Positions 24,836-38,290 of a stretch of DNA of 64,000 nucleotides are shown piece by piece. The notes beneath the pieces are model-generated. The model worked only from the letters and a program-made list of their open reading frames with translations. It did no database searches and had not been told where the DNA came from. A program made the position numbers and the translations under genes. How positions within the stretch are numbered: position 1 is the first letter of the stretch; each line of letters starts with the position of its first letter. Source of the stretch: Sepiola atlantica (lineage: Eukaryota; Mollusca; Cephalopoda; Sepiida; Sepiolidae); contig OY744533.1 in the NCBI GenBank assembly GCA_963556195.1, positions 50,478,113 through 50,542,112 on the forward strand. Direction: 5' to 3'.

Positions 24836-25994
24836 ACAAGAAATTGATTATGTAATGAAAATGATTTTAAAATATATTTGTAAATTTGTATTTTTTTATC
24901 GAAAAGAAAAAAAACGACAAGGTTTGTGCAAATAATACGAAAATCTGGGTGGCAAATTAAATGGTAACATATATAAATCGATATGCATGAAAATCAGATC
25001 AAATGATAAATTCATATCTGTGGTGTCTTAAATGGTCGTCTCCTTCTTCATGTATTAATATATTCCAGCTATCTCCCCGAGAGGGAAGGTATCCAAATAA
25101 GAGCGTTAATATTATCGTGGCCACCTAAACTACATATAGGCTTGAACTATTTAACGTTATGTCATGCAAAATAGTCCTAGAGGCAGTTACAGCCGTGGTA
25201 ACAAATTATAATCACTGAGGCTCATTTTTCTTTAATATTAGAAAAGTTTTTAAAAACAACTATTATGATAAAAAAGAAACTTTATTCAACACGACTCATC
25301 CATATCCGACGTTGTCCGATAGTCTTGTATTTGTAATTTAGTTTTTATTTGATTGTCTGTTTAGATTTTTTAAGCGTGATAATTTTCTCGAATACAAAAG
25401 TAACATATCATTCTTTATTTGTTTACAAAAGTTTATTTAACTGAAATAATAATCTCGAACCGGAAGTTAGTTTATACTTCCTTATTTAGTACGCGGAGTG
25501 AACAAAAGAAAATGTTAATTTTTTTAAATCTAAACAATTATATAATAATGAAACTGTAATTTATAAATATAGAGTTGTATGGATTTTTTAGCATAATAAA
25601 ATCTCGAACCTGATTGTAGTTTGTAAAGCTGAATTTATCAATTTAACATATTGGAAAAGAAAATACATTTACTTTTTTTACCAATTCTTATAATTGCTTT
25701 TACAATTTTGGAAACGTCTTTTTATTTTTCATATGTTTCTAAGATACACGTAAATATTTCTTGAATAAATACCAAATAATTATGACTACTTCAAATTAGA
25801 CACAAATGAATTTAAAAATGGTGGTATGTAGATCGTGTCATAAAACGACACGTCTAGTCGACTAAGACTTTAATAAATTTAGACGGCATCTTAAGAATAC
25901 CCACTTTTTTTCCTGCTCGTATACATTGAAATGTTGATTAAAAAATCTCTTTGAAATAGTAAAACAACATTTATATTTCGTTTATTTTATTCCG

Positions 25995-26041
25995 ATCATG
26001 TTTGCAAGTTTGTCATTTGTGAGCTCTTACATATGTTATGA
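25995..26041 (+). pseudogene. Decayed EGF exon remnant
   Basis: It follows tttattttattcc, where the acceptor AG has become CG. It starts like an EGF exon (H-V-C-KFVI-C), then jumps to text resembling the later SSYIC region and stops at TGA. After the stop the sequence is the shared block that precedes the next exon. Only two of the six cysteines can be placed. It looks like an exon lost by deletion between neighbouring units. Confidence 0.6.
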
Positions 26042-26099
26042 TTTATAAGTTTTAAAAGTTTTAATGAAATATCTGCCGTTTAATGATAGTTAGTCTACA

Positions 26100-26545
26100 A
26101 TATGGCGATTAGTAGATTATTATGGCGATTGCCTTTTACGGGATATACGCAAACGTGAATAAATATGGTGATTGGTAGATATAATACACGTGACATCGGC
26201 AAACGTGAATAAAAAATGGCGATTGGTAGATCAATTATACGTGACATCGGCAAACGTGAATAAAAATGACGATCGATAGATCAATTATACGTGACAGCGG
26301 CAAAAGTGAATAAAAATGGCGATTAGCAGACAATTATATGTGACATCGTCACACATGAATACAAATGAAGATTGGTAGATCTATTATACGTGACATCGGA
26401 AAACATGAATAAAAATGACGATTGGTAGATCAATTATACGTGACATTGACTAACGTGAATAAAAATAGCAATTAGAAGACATCGGCAACGTAGATAAAAA
26501 TGGCGATTTGTAGATCTATTGTAAGTAACATCGGCAAACGTCACG
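26100..26545. repeat. Minisatellite of about 50 bp built from the palindrome's left half
   Basis: Roughly nine imperfect units carry aatggcgattggtagatc, then attatacgtgacatcgg and caaacgtgaataaa. Each unit contains the left arm and loop of the conserved palindrome but loses the right arm. Only the last unit keeps cgtcacgtct. It lies just upstream of EGF exon 6. Confidence 0.85.
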
Positions 26546-26709
26546 TCTAGTCGGCTAGGGTTTTAATAAATTTAGATTGCATCTTTAGCATACATGTTTT
26601 GTTCCCTGTTCGTTTCAGTATTTAGACGTTCCTTATTCGTTTGAAATGTTGATTACAGGATCTATTTTAAATATTGAAACAAAACTTATGTTTCGTTCGT
26701 TTTATTCAG

Positions 26710-26817
26710 TTACTGATTGCAGGGATCACCGCTGTCAAAATGGAGGCAAATGTAGACAGTATGGAAGCACATACAAATGCATTTGTCCTCAAGCTTTCTA
26801 TGGGAAAATGTGTGAAC
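26710..26817 (+). CDS. EGF-like domain exon 6
   Basis: One EGF-like domain between tttattcag and gtgagt. The C1-C2 loop is RDHR and the C2-C3 loop is QNGGK (no O-fucose site). The C3-C4 loop is RQYGSTYK. In the last segment PQAFYGKM the usual glycine before the aromatic residue is alanine, a mild departure. All six cysteines are intact. Confidence 0.86.
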
Positions 26818-27722
26818 GTGAGTAGTGTTTAAACATCAACTACATTATTTAATTAATCTTTATTCTAATACATCGAAAGTTTAATACAAGCATAACACGT
26901 TGTATTACTCCGAGTTTATTGTAATATTGTTCACGCACATTTGAAGAAGCAGATAAAACTTATTTTAATATGTAATTTAAAATGTTTACAGAATGTTTTT
27001 CATTTAGTCTTCTCTTCTTGAAAAGAAAAATGACAGAAGTTTTGTATGATGAAAAAGAAGAAATTACTGCGAGCATTTTATTTGAGATCCAACCGCGAAA
27101 TATACAATATTTACCGCTAGAAGTATTGGGAACATCAACCATTCTTATCTAATTTATAACTTTACGTTTTAATAACTCATGAATTCTGTTTATCGCAAAA
27201 CTATAATTTAATAAACATTTAGTTTAATTATCTTTAATTTAACTGCGCTAAAATCGTCAAATATAAATTCAACACGCATTAAAATATTTTTAGTGTTTAA
27301 ACAAAACAATAGATGAGTGGTCTAAAGTCACGAATGTCGAATTGTTGATATATGTATACCAAGCGATTGCACGATCATACAAAACCTTGTCTATAAATAA
27401 TTTTGACGATAATTATAAAATAGTGTTTATGACCCGGTTTGTAACAGCATCTATTATTGTGTAAATGTCTTGAACAAACAAGAATCAATAATAAACTTTT
27501 TAAAGTTATTTCAATAATAAAAAAGTATTCATGAACTTTTTATTATTCGTAATTCGTTATTCGTAAATAAACGATCTGTTTGAACCAGTCTTAGTTTTGG
27601 TTCGTATTCAACAAAATATGTATAGAACATCATCTTTTTTTATGGTGTGGGTCAATGGCGACGCCAGTAATTTTTTTTATTAATTAAAAGAAAATTAAAA
27701 TGACCTGAATTTGTATCCTATT

Positions 27723-27725
<3 letters not shown>

Positions 27726-27765
<40 letters not shown>
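27726..27765. repeat. CT microsatellite
   Basis: About 20 uninterrupted CT units within unclassified intron sequence. Confidence 0.95.
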
Positions 27766-27767
<2 letters not shown>

Positions 27768-29689
27768 TGTAGACCACTATAACGCCATCTACCCCTACAA
27801 ATGGTTTCATTAATGTTACAAAAATAACATGCCCATAACCCTGTCAGCATTCACCAAAATCTGTTGCAGTTCAATATCATCATTAATAGTTGTTCCAGAT
27901 TTTCTCTAATAATATTTTTTGAAATTATACTCTCATGCGATTATAATTGCAGTTCTGCCGTTTGCGAATAAAAATAATAATGTCCTGCTAGATAGGGGAC
28001 TTTGACGCCCATCGTGACCTCTCTGAAGATACCCAAAACTAACGTTACAGTTCGCTACATAAGGCTACAGTTCGAAGATTGTAAATTATAAACGTTGGTC
28101 CGTTTGTATAACATTTTAAAACCATTTTAAAACCATAATCATCATTAATTTAAAGTTGCATCTTTTTTATTATAAATATTAAACTAATTACAATCAGATT
28201 GCTGTTGTGTAGAAAATATTTAATATTTACGATTTTATATAGCGATTAGAGTCACTCGAGAATTGTAGACCGCTGCCATTGTGAAAATACAGCACTAGCA
28301 AAAAATGCTGTGTGCAAATATCGTAAGACCATGTTACAGGGAACCGTCCTGCTGGGATGGATGTGTCTTTGGTGGGTGCTTGTTCATGAGGGGTATGTCT
28401 AGACGGTTCATCATTAACTACAATTATCTGAGCTAAACCATATATTAAACAAATACTTTAGCTTATGTACATTTTTCGAGCATAAATAGATAGATAGCTC
28501 GACAGAGGTACATAAATATTGAGTGGGTGGAGGGTGAGAGAGGGAAAGACAAAGAGAAAATAAATGTTATTTTTAAGAACTACTTTAAAGCAGAAATACA
28601 GAACTGAAATAATTATGATGTGTGTAAATATGACAAGACAATATTACAGAGATCGATAGATAATGTAGTTAACATTCTAGGAGTGTCTATAGAATAAAGC
28701 AAAAGTCTCAACCAAAAAGTGGAAGAGTCCATGAAGCGGTTGCAGTTCATATCCATAGTTGTTTGTCTTTTACTTACATTTATTTAAAAAAAAGCCTTTT
28801 GCGTTAAAAACTTTAGATTTAAAAACAAACATTTGAATGCACATAATCACTACGTATATAAGTGAATAATTACGATATAATAGATAAGTCACTCGGAATA
28901 TAGTAAACTTATGATAATTTTATTATTATGAAGACTACATCTTTACGTTCTTCGTTTTGTTTTCCGAACAAAAGCGAATAAACAAAGGTGTTGTCCATCT
29001 CACTTTTAATTGAGATGGTTACTTTTTATTACAGTTGAACGCAATTTACCTGACAAAATAAAAAACAATATTTATATTACAAAAATATTAATAAAAAGGG
29101 AATTAGAATTGCTTCGTAATCAATCAGCTCACAACATATTTTGTTTATTTTAAAATTCAACTTTAATTTTGTAAAATAAGAAAACATTTATCAGTGGACG
29201 TTGCATCGTTACTTTATTAAGTTTTAATTAAATACCTACTCTTTAAAAAAGTAACTAAATGCGTAGCTTGTTTTGAATACTGTTTCCGTTTTATTGCAGG
29301 TTTCAAATCTCAAATAATATTTATTTTTCTGAAAAAGAAATACGTGAACTTCTGGTCCATTTTTTTTATTGCCTTTACAATTTTGAACAACGAATCTTTC
29401 TATTTTTGATGTGTTGACAAGAACATGTAAATGTTTCTGGAACAAATACCAAATAGTTAAAACCACGTCAAATAAGACCATAATAAAAAATGGTGATTAG
29501 TAGATCTATTATAAGTGACATCAGCTACCGTCAGGTATATTCGACCAGGCTTGTAAACTGGATCTAAACAAAATATCAGGTAGTGTTCCTAGTTCGTTCC
29601 AGTATTTATCTATTTGTTTACACTTTCCCTTGTCATGAAAATATTGATTAAAGCACTAGCGGGATCCTGTTAAGAATTCCACGCTTGAT

Positions 29690-32600
29690 GTTGTCATCTA
29701 TCTGATAAAAGTTACTCTTGATAATATTTTGTTTAAAATAATACATTTATGTAAGGTTAAATAATGTTAAACAGAAATCGTCTCTTTCTGCTCCCGAAAA
29801 CATAATTGTCACTGTACATAAAATATTCTTTAAACAAATAAAACATGTATGTTTTTTCTTTATTTGTTGAACATTGTAACAATTTATATCTTTTTAAAAC
29901 AATAAAATTCTCCATTTTCTTTAGCGTAAAATAATTGTCAACTAAATATTTTTATACTTAAACTTTTAAATTAGTGCTAACCGTTTTACGTAATTTATTT
30001 ATTGTTACAAATTAAATTGTTTAAAAATAAATTTTAATTGTTTATAAATTAATACTATTTTCCTTCTTACAGTAAAAATAATTGCAGAAAAATATTTTAA
30101 ATTTTTATTTTTTTAAATAAATGAAACGAAAGTTTAAAACCGTTTTACTGGATTTATTTATTGTTACAATTCAAATCGTTTCAAAAATAAATACTATTTC
30201 CCTTCTTAACGAAAATAAATTTGCAGCTAAATATTTTGCATATTTACTCTTTTTAAAAATTAAAACGAAATGTCCAATCGTATAACTTAATATATTTATT
30301 GTTACAATTCTAATCGTTTAAATTAATACTATTTTTACATTCTTACTGTAAAAACAATTGTCAGCAAAATACTTTTCATATTTATTCTTCTAAATAAATG
30401 AAACGAAAGTTTTAACCGTTGTACTTAATATGTGTATTGTTACAATTAAAATTGTTACAAAATTAATACTATTTTACTTTATACTAATAAGTAAATTGTC
30501 AGCAAAATATTTTCATATTTATTCTTCTAAATAAATGAAACGAAAGTTTTAACCGTTGTACTTAATATATGTATTGTTACAATTAAAATTGTTACAAAAT
30601 TAATACTATTTTACTTCATACTAATAAGTAAATTGTCAGCAAAATATTTTCATATTTATTCTAATAAATAAACAAAACAAATGTTTCAACCGTTATATTT
30701 AATTTATTTCTCGTTATAATTTACATTTTTAAATCAATATTAGATTCTATTTTACTGTAAAAATAATTTTCACAAATTACGTGCCATATGTATTCTTCTA
30801 AATAAATAAAACAATTGTTTCAACCGTTTTACTTAATTTATTTATTTTATTATTTAAATTGTTTACAAATAAATACTTTTTTCTATCATACTGATATAAT
30901 AATAGTCAGCAAAATAATTTTCATATTTATTCTTCTTAATAAATGAAACAAAATTTTCTACCATATTACGTAATTTATTTATTGTTACAATTTAAATTAT
31001 TTAAAAAAATCATATTTCCTTTTTACTGTAAAAGTAATTGTCAGCTAAATATTTTTCATATAATTTCTTCTAAATAAAAAGCCCAAGTTTCAACGGTTTT
31101 ACTCAATTTATTTATTGCTACAATTGAAATTGTTTCAAAATAAATACTATTTTTCTTCTGACTGTAAAAATAATTGTCAGAAAAATATGTTAATATTTAT
31201 TCTTCTAAATAAAGTAAACGAAAGTTTCAACCGTTTTACTTAATTTATTTATTGTTATAATTTAAATTGTTTTAAAAACTATTTTCATTTTTCCTATAAA
31301 AATAATAAACAGCTATATCATTTTATATTTACTCATGTACATAAATAAAACGAAATTTTCTATTATTTTTCCTTATTTATTTATAAGTTTAATTTTTAAA
31401 AGTAAATACTATTTACCTTTTTACTGTAAAATAATTGTCAACTAATTTTTCATATTTATTCTTCTTAACAAAATCAAACGATGGGTTTCAACAGTTTTAC
31501 TTAATTTATTTATTGTTATAATTTAAATTGTTTTAAAATAAATACTATTTTCATTTTTCCTATAAAAATAATAGACAGCTACATCATTTTATATTTACTC
31601 ATGTACATAAATAAAACGAAATTTTCTATTATTTTTCCTTATTTATTTATAAGTTTAATTTTTTTAAATAAATACTATTTACCTTTTTACTGTAAAATAA
31701 TTGTCAGCTAATTTTTCATAGTTATTCTTCTTAACAAAATCAAACGATGAGTTTCAACGGTTTTACTTTATTTATTTATTGTTATAATTAAAATTGTTTC
31801 AAAATTAATACTATTTTTCTTCTTACTGTAAAAATAATTGTCAGTCAAGCATATTTATTCTTTCAAATAAATAAAACAAAACTTTTGACCGTTCTACTTA
31901 ATTTATTGATTGTTAAAATTTATCAATAAATGAATATGGTAAAACGGTTGAAACTTTCGTTTTATTTATTAAGAAGAATGCATATTAAACATATTTAGCT
32001 GACAATTATTTTATAGTAAGACGAAGAATAGTATCTATTTTGTAACAATTAAAATTGTAACAATAAATACATCAAGTAAAGCGGTTGAAACATTAGTTTT
32101 ATTGATTTAAAATTTAGCTGACAATTATTTTGCAGTAAGATATAAAATAGCATCTATTTTGTAACAATTAAAACTGTAACAATAAATAAATTAAGTATAG
32201 CGTTGAAACATTAGTTTAATTGATTCAAAAGAATAAATATGAAAAATATTTAGCATAAATATTTTTACAGACATAAGGAACATAGTATTTATTTTGTAAC
32301 AATAAAAATTATAACAATAAATAAAATTAGTAAAAGGGTTGGACCTTTCGTTTTATTAATTTTAAAGGGTAATTATGAAAAATATTTTGCTTACACATAT
32401 TTTTACAATCAGAAGGTAAATAGTATTGATTTTGAAACAATTTAAATGGTTACAATAAATAAATTTAGTAAAACGATTGAAACTTTCGTTTTATATATTT
32501 AAGAAGAATAAATAGTTTTTTAATTAGCACAAATATTTTTACAGTAAGAAAAATATAGTTTTGATTTTGAAACAATTTAAATCATAATAATAAATATATT

Positions 32601-34460
32601 AAGTAACATGGTTGAGACTTTCGTTTTAAGGATTTAAAAGATCACATATGAAAAATATTTAGCTGACAATTATTTTTACAGTAAGAAGGAAAATAGTATC
32701 TTTAAAACAATTTTAATTGTAATAATAAATAAATTAAGAAAACGGTTAAAACATTCGTTTTTATTTAGAATAATTTATTTGAAAAATATTTAGCTGAAAA
32801 TTATACTTGCAGTGAGAAGGAAATAGTATTTATTTTGAAGTAATTTAAATTGTACCAAAAATAAATTACATAGACTTCCGTTTCCGCCCGACTCTGAAAA
32901 TAATTTTCAGTAAAATAATTTTGTATTTATTGTTCTAAATAAATAAAACGAAAGTTTCAACTGTTTTATCTTAATCTATTTATTTTTATAATTAAAATTG
33001 TTTTAAAAACTATACAATTTTTGCTTTTTACTGTTAGCAAAATAATGTTCATATTTATTCTTAGAAAGAAACAAAACTAACATTTCAACCGTTTGCATTA
33101 ATGTACTTATTGTAATAAGTTAAATTGTTCAAAAATTAATTTCCTTCTTACTGTAAAAAAATTGTCATATTTTTCATATTTACTTTTCTAAATAAATGAA
33201 ACGAAAGTGTCAACCGTTTTACTTAATTTATTTATTGTTATAACTAAAATTGTTAAAAGCAAAACTATTTTCATTCTTACTCTACAAATAATTGTCAACT
33301 GAATATATTTCATATTAATTCTTAGAAAAGGAAACGAAAGTTTTAACCGTGTTACTCAATTTATTTGTTGTTACAATTTTAATCGTTTAAAAATAAATAC
33401 TATTTTCCTTCTTACTGTAAAAATAATTGTCAGCTAATTATTTTCATATTAATCTTTCTAAATAAATGAAACGAAAGTTTCAACAGTTGTACTTAATTTA
33501 TTAATTGTTAAAATGCAAATTGTTTACAATAAATACTGCAATAGTATTACTGTAAAGATTATTGTCAGCAAAATACTTTTCATATTTATTCTACTAAATA
33601 AATAAAACGAAATTTTACTTAATTTATTTATTGTAACAATTAAAGTTGTTTTAAAATAAAACTATTTCCGTCTTACTATGAAAATAATTGTCAGCTAAAT
33701 ATTTTTCATATTTATTATTCTAAATTACTAAAACGAAAGTCTTAACCGTTTTACTGAATTTATTTATTGTTACAATTTAAATTGTTCCAAATAAAATACG
33801 ATTTTCTTTCTTACTGTAAAAATAATTGTCAGCTAAATAGTTTTCATATTTATATTTTTAAATTAATAAAACGAATGTTTCAACCGTTTGTGATTAATTT
33901 ATTAAAGGTAGAATTCATTTTCCTTCTCACAGTAAAAATATTATTGTCAGCTAAATATTTTTAATATTACTCTTTTAAATAAATTCAACGAAAGTTTTAA
34001 CCGTTTTACTTAATGTATTTATTGTTACAAATCATTTTCCTTCTAACTGTAAAACTCATTGTCAGCAAATATTTAAAATATTTATTCTTCTAAATAAATA
34101 AAACTGAAGTGTTATCGTTTTCATTGAATTCATTTATTGTTACAATTTAAATTGTTTCAAAATAAATGCTACTTTCCTTCCTATATTAAAAACATTGTTA
34201 GCAAAATATTTTTCATATTATTTATTCTTTTAAATAAATAAAACGAACGTTTAACTTTTTTCACTAATTTATTAAATGTTACAATTTATGTTCCTTCTTA
34301 ACGTAAACAAGTATTGTCAGTTAAATATTTTTAATATTTAATTTCTTATCAATAAAACAAAAGTTAAACTGTTTTATTTAATTATATTTATTGTTACAAT
34401 CTAAATTGTTTCAAAATAAATACTGTAAAAGTAATTGTCAGGTAAATATTCTTTAAATAA
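29690..34460. repeat. AT-rich tandem array of about 130-140 bp units
   Basis: About 35 diverged units share, in order, aaaacgaaagtttcaaccg, a ttacttaatttatttattg segment, aataaatactattt, ctgtaaaaataattgtcag and catatttattcttctaaat. Units differ by many substitutions and small indels, so the array is old. Units from about 31922 to 32872 are in the opposite orientation. The array replaces the expected exon of one unit. Confidence 0.85.
31922..32872. repeat. Inverted block inside the AT-rich array
   Basis: About seven units read as the reverse complement of the rest (for example cggttgaaactttcg and ctgacaattatttt). The left junction is itself a hairpin: ATTTATTGAT at 31901-31910 and ATCAATAAAT at 31922-31931. 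The right junction, near 32873-32888, contains an unusual GC-rich patch, cttccgtttccgcccgac. Confidence 0.8.
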
Positions 34461-34549
34461 ATAAATTTTCGGCGATCGGATGTTTTAAAAAGTAGTGCCG
34501 GTTTATAATGTGCTTACGAACACGAAATGTCTTGGCGTACTATTATATA

Positions 34550-34926
34550 CAGGGTGATTCATAAGTCACTTCACTTAGCTATTTAAAATGATTACCATAT
34601 GAAGCACAAACATACTATGAACTTTTGATAATTGTTATCTCACTCTCTAATTACTGCTATTTGTTATTTTAAATTTGTTCGTTTGTATATTTGTTTCTAT
34701 ATATATTTATTTCATAATCAATCAAATATGCTACAAAGAGTCGTAAATTCCTTGCAAAAAAGAATGGAGCTATGCATGCAAAACGAAGGTGGAAATTTTG
34801 AAAATTTGCTGTAATTTTAAACTCCCATAAATTAATTTGTTGAATAAACTTTCTGTTTTGTATTACCGTATTTTTTAACTTTAGAATTTCAAAAATAAAT
34901 AGCAAAGTGACTTATGAATCACCCTG
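34550..34926. mobile_element. TA-flanked MITE or deleted Tc1/mariner-type transposon
   Basis: Perfect terminal inverted repeats of 22 bp begin CAGGGTGATTCATAAGTCAC, with TA duplicated on both sides (34548-34549, 34927-34928). Inside, the plus strand at 34728-34815 encodes LQKRMELCMQNEGG and ENLL before a stop, resembling the C-terminus of IS630/Tc1-like transposases. The copy is therefore probably an internally deleted autonomous element. It is 377 bp long. Confidence 0.75.
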
Positions 34927-34986
34927 TAGACATCGCTTAAATATTCAAACAACGCTTGTGGCTTGTGTATTGTTCGTTTTATTCAG

Positions 34987-35094
34987 TTACTGGTTGCAGG
35001 TATTTCAGGTGTCAAAATGGCGGCACGTGTTACCGTTCTGGAGCTGCACATAAATGCCGTTGTCTGGCGGGTTACATTGGACAAAGATGCGAAA
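34987..35094 (+). CDS. EGF-like domain exon 7
   Basis: One EGF-like domain between ttttattcag and gtgagt. The C1-C2 loop is RYFR. The C2-C3 loop QNGGT carries the O-fucose consensus. The C3-C4 loop YRSGAAHK has His where most have Tyr, and the last segment is LAGYIGQR. Only about 60 bp of the shared upstream block remain because a MITE lies directly upstream, so this exon lacks the palindrome. That makes it a natural test of whether the palindrome matters. Confidence 0.86.
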
Positions 35095-35892
35095 GTGAGT
35101 ATTGTTTAAACCTTAATTACATCAGCAAACTCATATTTACTCTAATCCAATGGAACGTTAAATAATACAAGCGTACCATGTTGGTTTGCCCATTGTTTTT
35201 ATGATGTTGTTTTATTGTTGTTTCTTGATGCACATTTCAATGAGCCTATACATCTCATTTGAATACCTGATTAATAATGTTTCATTTTTTTGGAATTGTC
35301 ACTGTTCACATGCACGAAAGAAGAACAAAGGCGTTATATTATAGAGAGAAGATAATTTAATTTTAAAGAAACGGCTGAAACATGCAGAATTTCGTACTAA
35401 AACAGGAAATATCAATCATTGAAAACTTTACATATTAAAAACTTGTAAACATCGTAATTCAAAGATCTAGGAAAACTACAATTTTCATAGATATTTTGTT
35501 TAACTATTCTTTAATTGCACTGCATAAAAAGAGTCAAATATCACTTCAGCAACAATGGTCAGCAGAGTTGAATTATTGATAGATGTATATCAAACGACTG
35601 TCATAAAAACTGTGGAGGATAATTGAATTCATTCTTAAATGACTTTTACTGTTTTTGTTTGAATTTTTATGAACCGGTTGATGTAAAAGTCAATCATAGT
35701 GCTATTTTTATTTTTGAATTAGTACCCTATACCTGTTTACATTAAAGTTGACAGCTAATAAATTGCTCAAATAAAAAAATATATCCATGCAGATAGATAA
35801 AAATCTAAGCAAATTAATTGCTAATTTAAACTCTATCAGTTTTAAAATAATAGGAACAGCCGTTTTACCTAATATCAAAACTTTATTCGGTC

Positions 35893-36262
35893 GAAATTTT
35901 CAAGTAATTTCTAAATAGCAATGGCTATGATAAATCAGCTAAAATACATTTTCAAGCTATTTCTAAGTAGCAATGACTATCATAAATCAGCTAAAATAAA
36001 TTTTCAATCCATTTCGAATAGCAATGACTATGATAAATCAGCTAAAATAAATTTTTAAGCTATTTGTAAATAGCAATGACTATGATAAATCAGCTAAAAT
36101 AAATTTTCAAGCTATTTGTAAATAGCAATGACTATGATAAATCAGCTAAAATAAATTTTCAAGCCATTTCGAAATAGCAATGACTATGATAAACCAGAGA
36201 AAATAACATTTCAAATTATTTCTAAATAGCAATGACTATGATGAATCAGCTAAAATTTATTT
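35893..36262. repeat. 52-bp minisatellite, seven copies
   Basis: The marker agcaatg occurs at 35917, 35969, 36020, 36072, 36124, 36176 and 36228, a period of 51-52 bp. The consensus includes atttctaaatagcaatgac, then atgataaatcagctaaaat. Copies are 85-95 % alike by eye. Confidence 0.9.
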
Positions 36263-37183
36263 TCATCAACAATATCTCTCATTATAAAATCAAAGTAAAA
36301 AATATCTCAAATTCAGGCGACATTTTATTTAATTTTTCACTATGTAATTTCATAGTGAAATACCGGTAATATTATAAATATTCAACATTATCTTGGTTTA
36401 TCTATTAAAACCAAACCATGTGACTGAATCACTACTAAGACGAAGGTAAGGTACACCTAAAGTATCTTTAATGTATTCTATTATTCAATTATTTATCTTT
36501 GAAATGTGTAAATCATCGTTTCTGAGCTCAAACAAAGGTTAATCAACAACAAATTATAAAAAGTTGCGTTTAAATTATATGAACACAAAAAGTTATTCAT
36601 AAATTTTCTAATGTTCGTAATTCGTACTTACACGATCTGTTTGAATCATCCGTACTTTTGGATCGCATCAGTATGAAACAGCTGTTGTGAGATTATGTAG
36701 TTCGTGCAATTTCAAATTCGTAAACAGTTATGCTGTTCTTTCGTAGTTTCAGATTTTTCTCGAATAAATATTTTTTTATTATTGCATTCTAATACGATTA
36801 GAGTTGTAGCCGGGGCGTTAGCGAATTGACATAGTAATGTCCTGTTAGATAGAGGCCTTTAACCCTTCGTGCCCTCGCTGAAGATAGCTAGGAGTAATTG
36901 ACAGCTAAGGAGAATGGATCGATAGTTAAGTTAGAAAGTATTTTTAGATAAAATTGTTGTCGTCTCTTTTTTCATGTACGCATCTATTCCAGGGAAAGTA
37001 TACAAACAAAGTATCAATCTGGGCATGGCCACCGAGACTACATAAGGGCCTGACTATAAAACGTGACGTCATACAAGATATATCTAGCAGCCATCACAGC
37101 TATGGTAACAAATCAAAATTAACGAGTCCTATTTTTTAAGTAGTAGAAAATATAAAAGAAAAAGGCAGAAACACGGTTCGATG

Positions 37184-37525
37184 TTATTTACCTTCCTCCC
37201 ACAAAGTAAGATGTGACACAAGGTCGGGAAAGTGGGATTTGAATACCAGCGCCCGAGAAGATGAGCACTCTGGCCTACAAAAAATGCCTGGGCAGCCCCG
37301 TCGGTATTCCCCGGTAGGTGCGCTTCAGACAGTAAGCAATAAACTTACTCCTCCCCAGAGGGGAGGCAAAGCCTGGGAGGGTGGACCTCCTAGAACTGCA
37401 CAGGACAACCCCACAAACCGGTGGAATCAAGACCCGAAGGCCAAGACGACACCGGTCTATGGGGTGTAGTATCCATCGGAACAGATACTACACTGTGATC
37501 CCAGTCAAAAGACCAAGATTGAACG
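37184..37525 (-). mobile_element. U2 snRNA-headed SINE, copy 3
   Basis: On the reverse strand the head reads cttggtcttttgactggg, then atcacagtgtagtatctgtt. This is a diverged match to the first 45 nt or so of U2 snRNA, including the branch-site-pairing GUAGUA. It continues as cgatggatactacacc, forming an inverted repeat with GTGTAGTATC. The body (ggaggtccaccctccc, ggggctgcccaggcatttt) and the tail (gtgtcacatcttac, gtgggagg) match the copies at 46157 and 46535. The three elements share one head-body junction, so they form a family. Confidence 0.7.
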
Positions 37526-37734
37526 TTACACAATGCTAGCCTTGCCTCTCCGGCGTTTCTCTGTAGTCTTGCATTTTTATTTTAGTTTCATTTTTATTTA
37601 TTTGTTTGTTTGTTTTTTTCCAAGTTATCAAATAAATCTATTTGTTGTAAAATTATAACTGAGTTTGCTAAGGTGATGCTGTTTTAATATCTATTTATAA
37701 CATTATTGTATGGGAATAGTTTCCAATGAACATA

Positions 37735-38290
37735 ATACTAATCTCGAACCAGAATTAAGTTTATAATTCTATATTTATTAAATAACGTGAACGATTTAAA
37801 TCTCAATATCTAAATGACTACATATTAATTAAACTGTCATTTATGAATATAGCGTTTTTTTAATGCGTGATAATAATCTCGAACCCCAATGTAGTTTATA
37901 AGTCTCCATTAATTCATGCGGATACTTTTTTAATGGTAATAACAATCTCGAACTGGAATTTTGTTTATAAATCACTATTTATTGAGTAAAGTATACGAAG
38001 TAAATCTAATCATAAAGAAATATTTAAACAACTGTATAATAATGAATATATAAAATTGTTTAGATTGTTTCCGCGTCATGATAATTTCAAACCAGATTGT
38101 ATTTATAAGTCTCTATTTATAAAGAAGATTGAATGAATTTTATCTTAAAATAAACATCTAAACAAGTGTATATTAATAACACCATGAATGATTAATATAG
38201 AGTTGTTTTTTTTGTTTTTTAGGGATAATAATAATCTCGAACTTGAATGTAGTTTACTACCGGTGGAATATGAAAATGTTTTAGTTATAT
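37735..38290. repeat. Diverged tandem repeats with ctcgaacc
   Basis: The phrase aatctcgaacc or a close variant recurs near 37741, 37878, 37946, 38085 and 38235. Each is followed by a segment like agtttataa. Related text is present near 15700, 25450 and 25600, so this part of the shared intron unit tends to multiply. Confidence 0.65.

Larger units (their letters stand above)
23594..26709. other. Intron between EGF exons 5 and 6
   Basis: About 170 bp of shared post-donor text leads into a LINE copy (23790-24835). Shared unit fragments follow, including ctcgaaccggaa near 25455. Then comes an upstream block with a rearranged palindrome (25836-25865), a decayed exon (25995-26041), a half-palindrome minisatellite (26100-26545) and a final upstream block before exon 6. 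Confidence 0.6.
26818..34986. other. Intron between EGF exons 6 and 7
   Basis: The shared unit fills 26818-27600. Unclassified text with a CT tract (27726-27765) follows, then the later landmarks of the unit to about 29640, including a degenerate palindrome near 29506 with the acceptor-side block but no exon after it. From 29690 to 34460 a long AT-rich tandem array occupies the place where an exon would be expected. A MITE (34550-34926) then sits only 60 bp before exon 7 and has displaced that exon's upstream block. Confidence 0.6.

Noticed and set aside
37239..37469. 76-codon plus-strand open frame
   Set aside because: It is antisense to the body of the U2-headed SINE and appears in no coding context.
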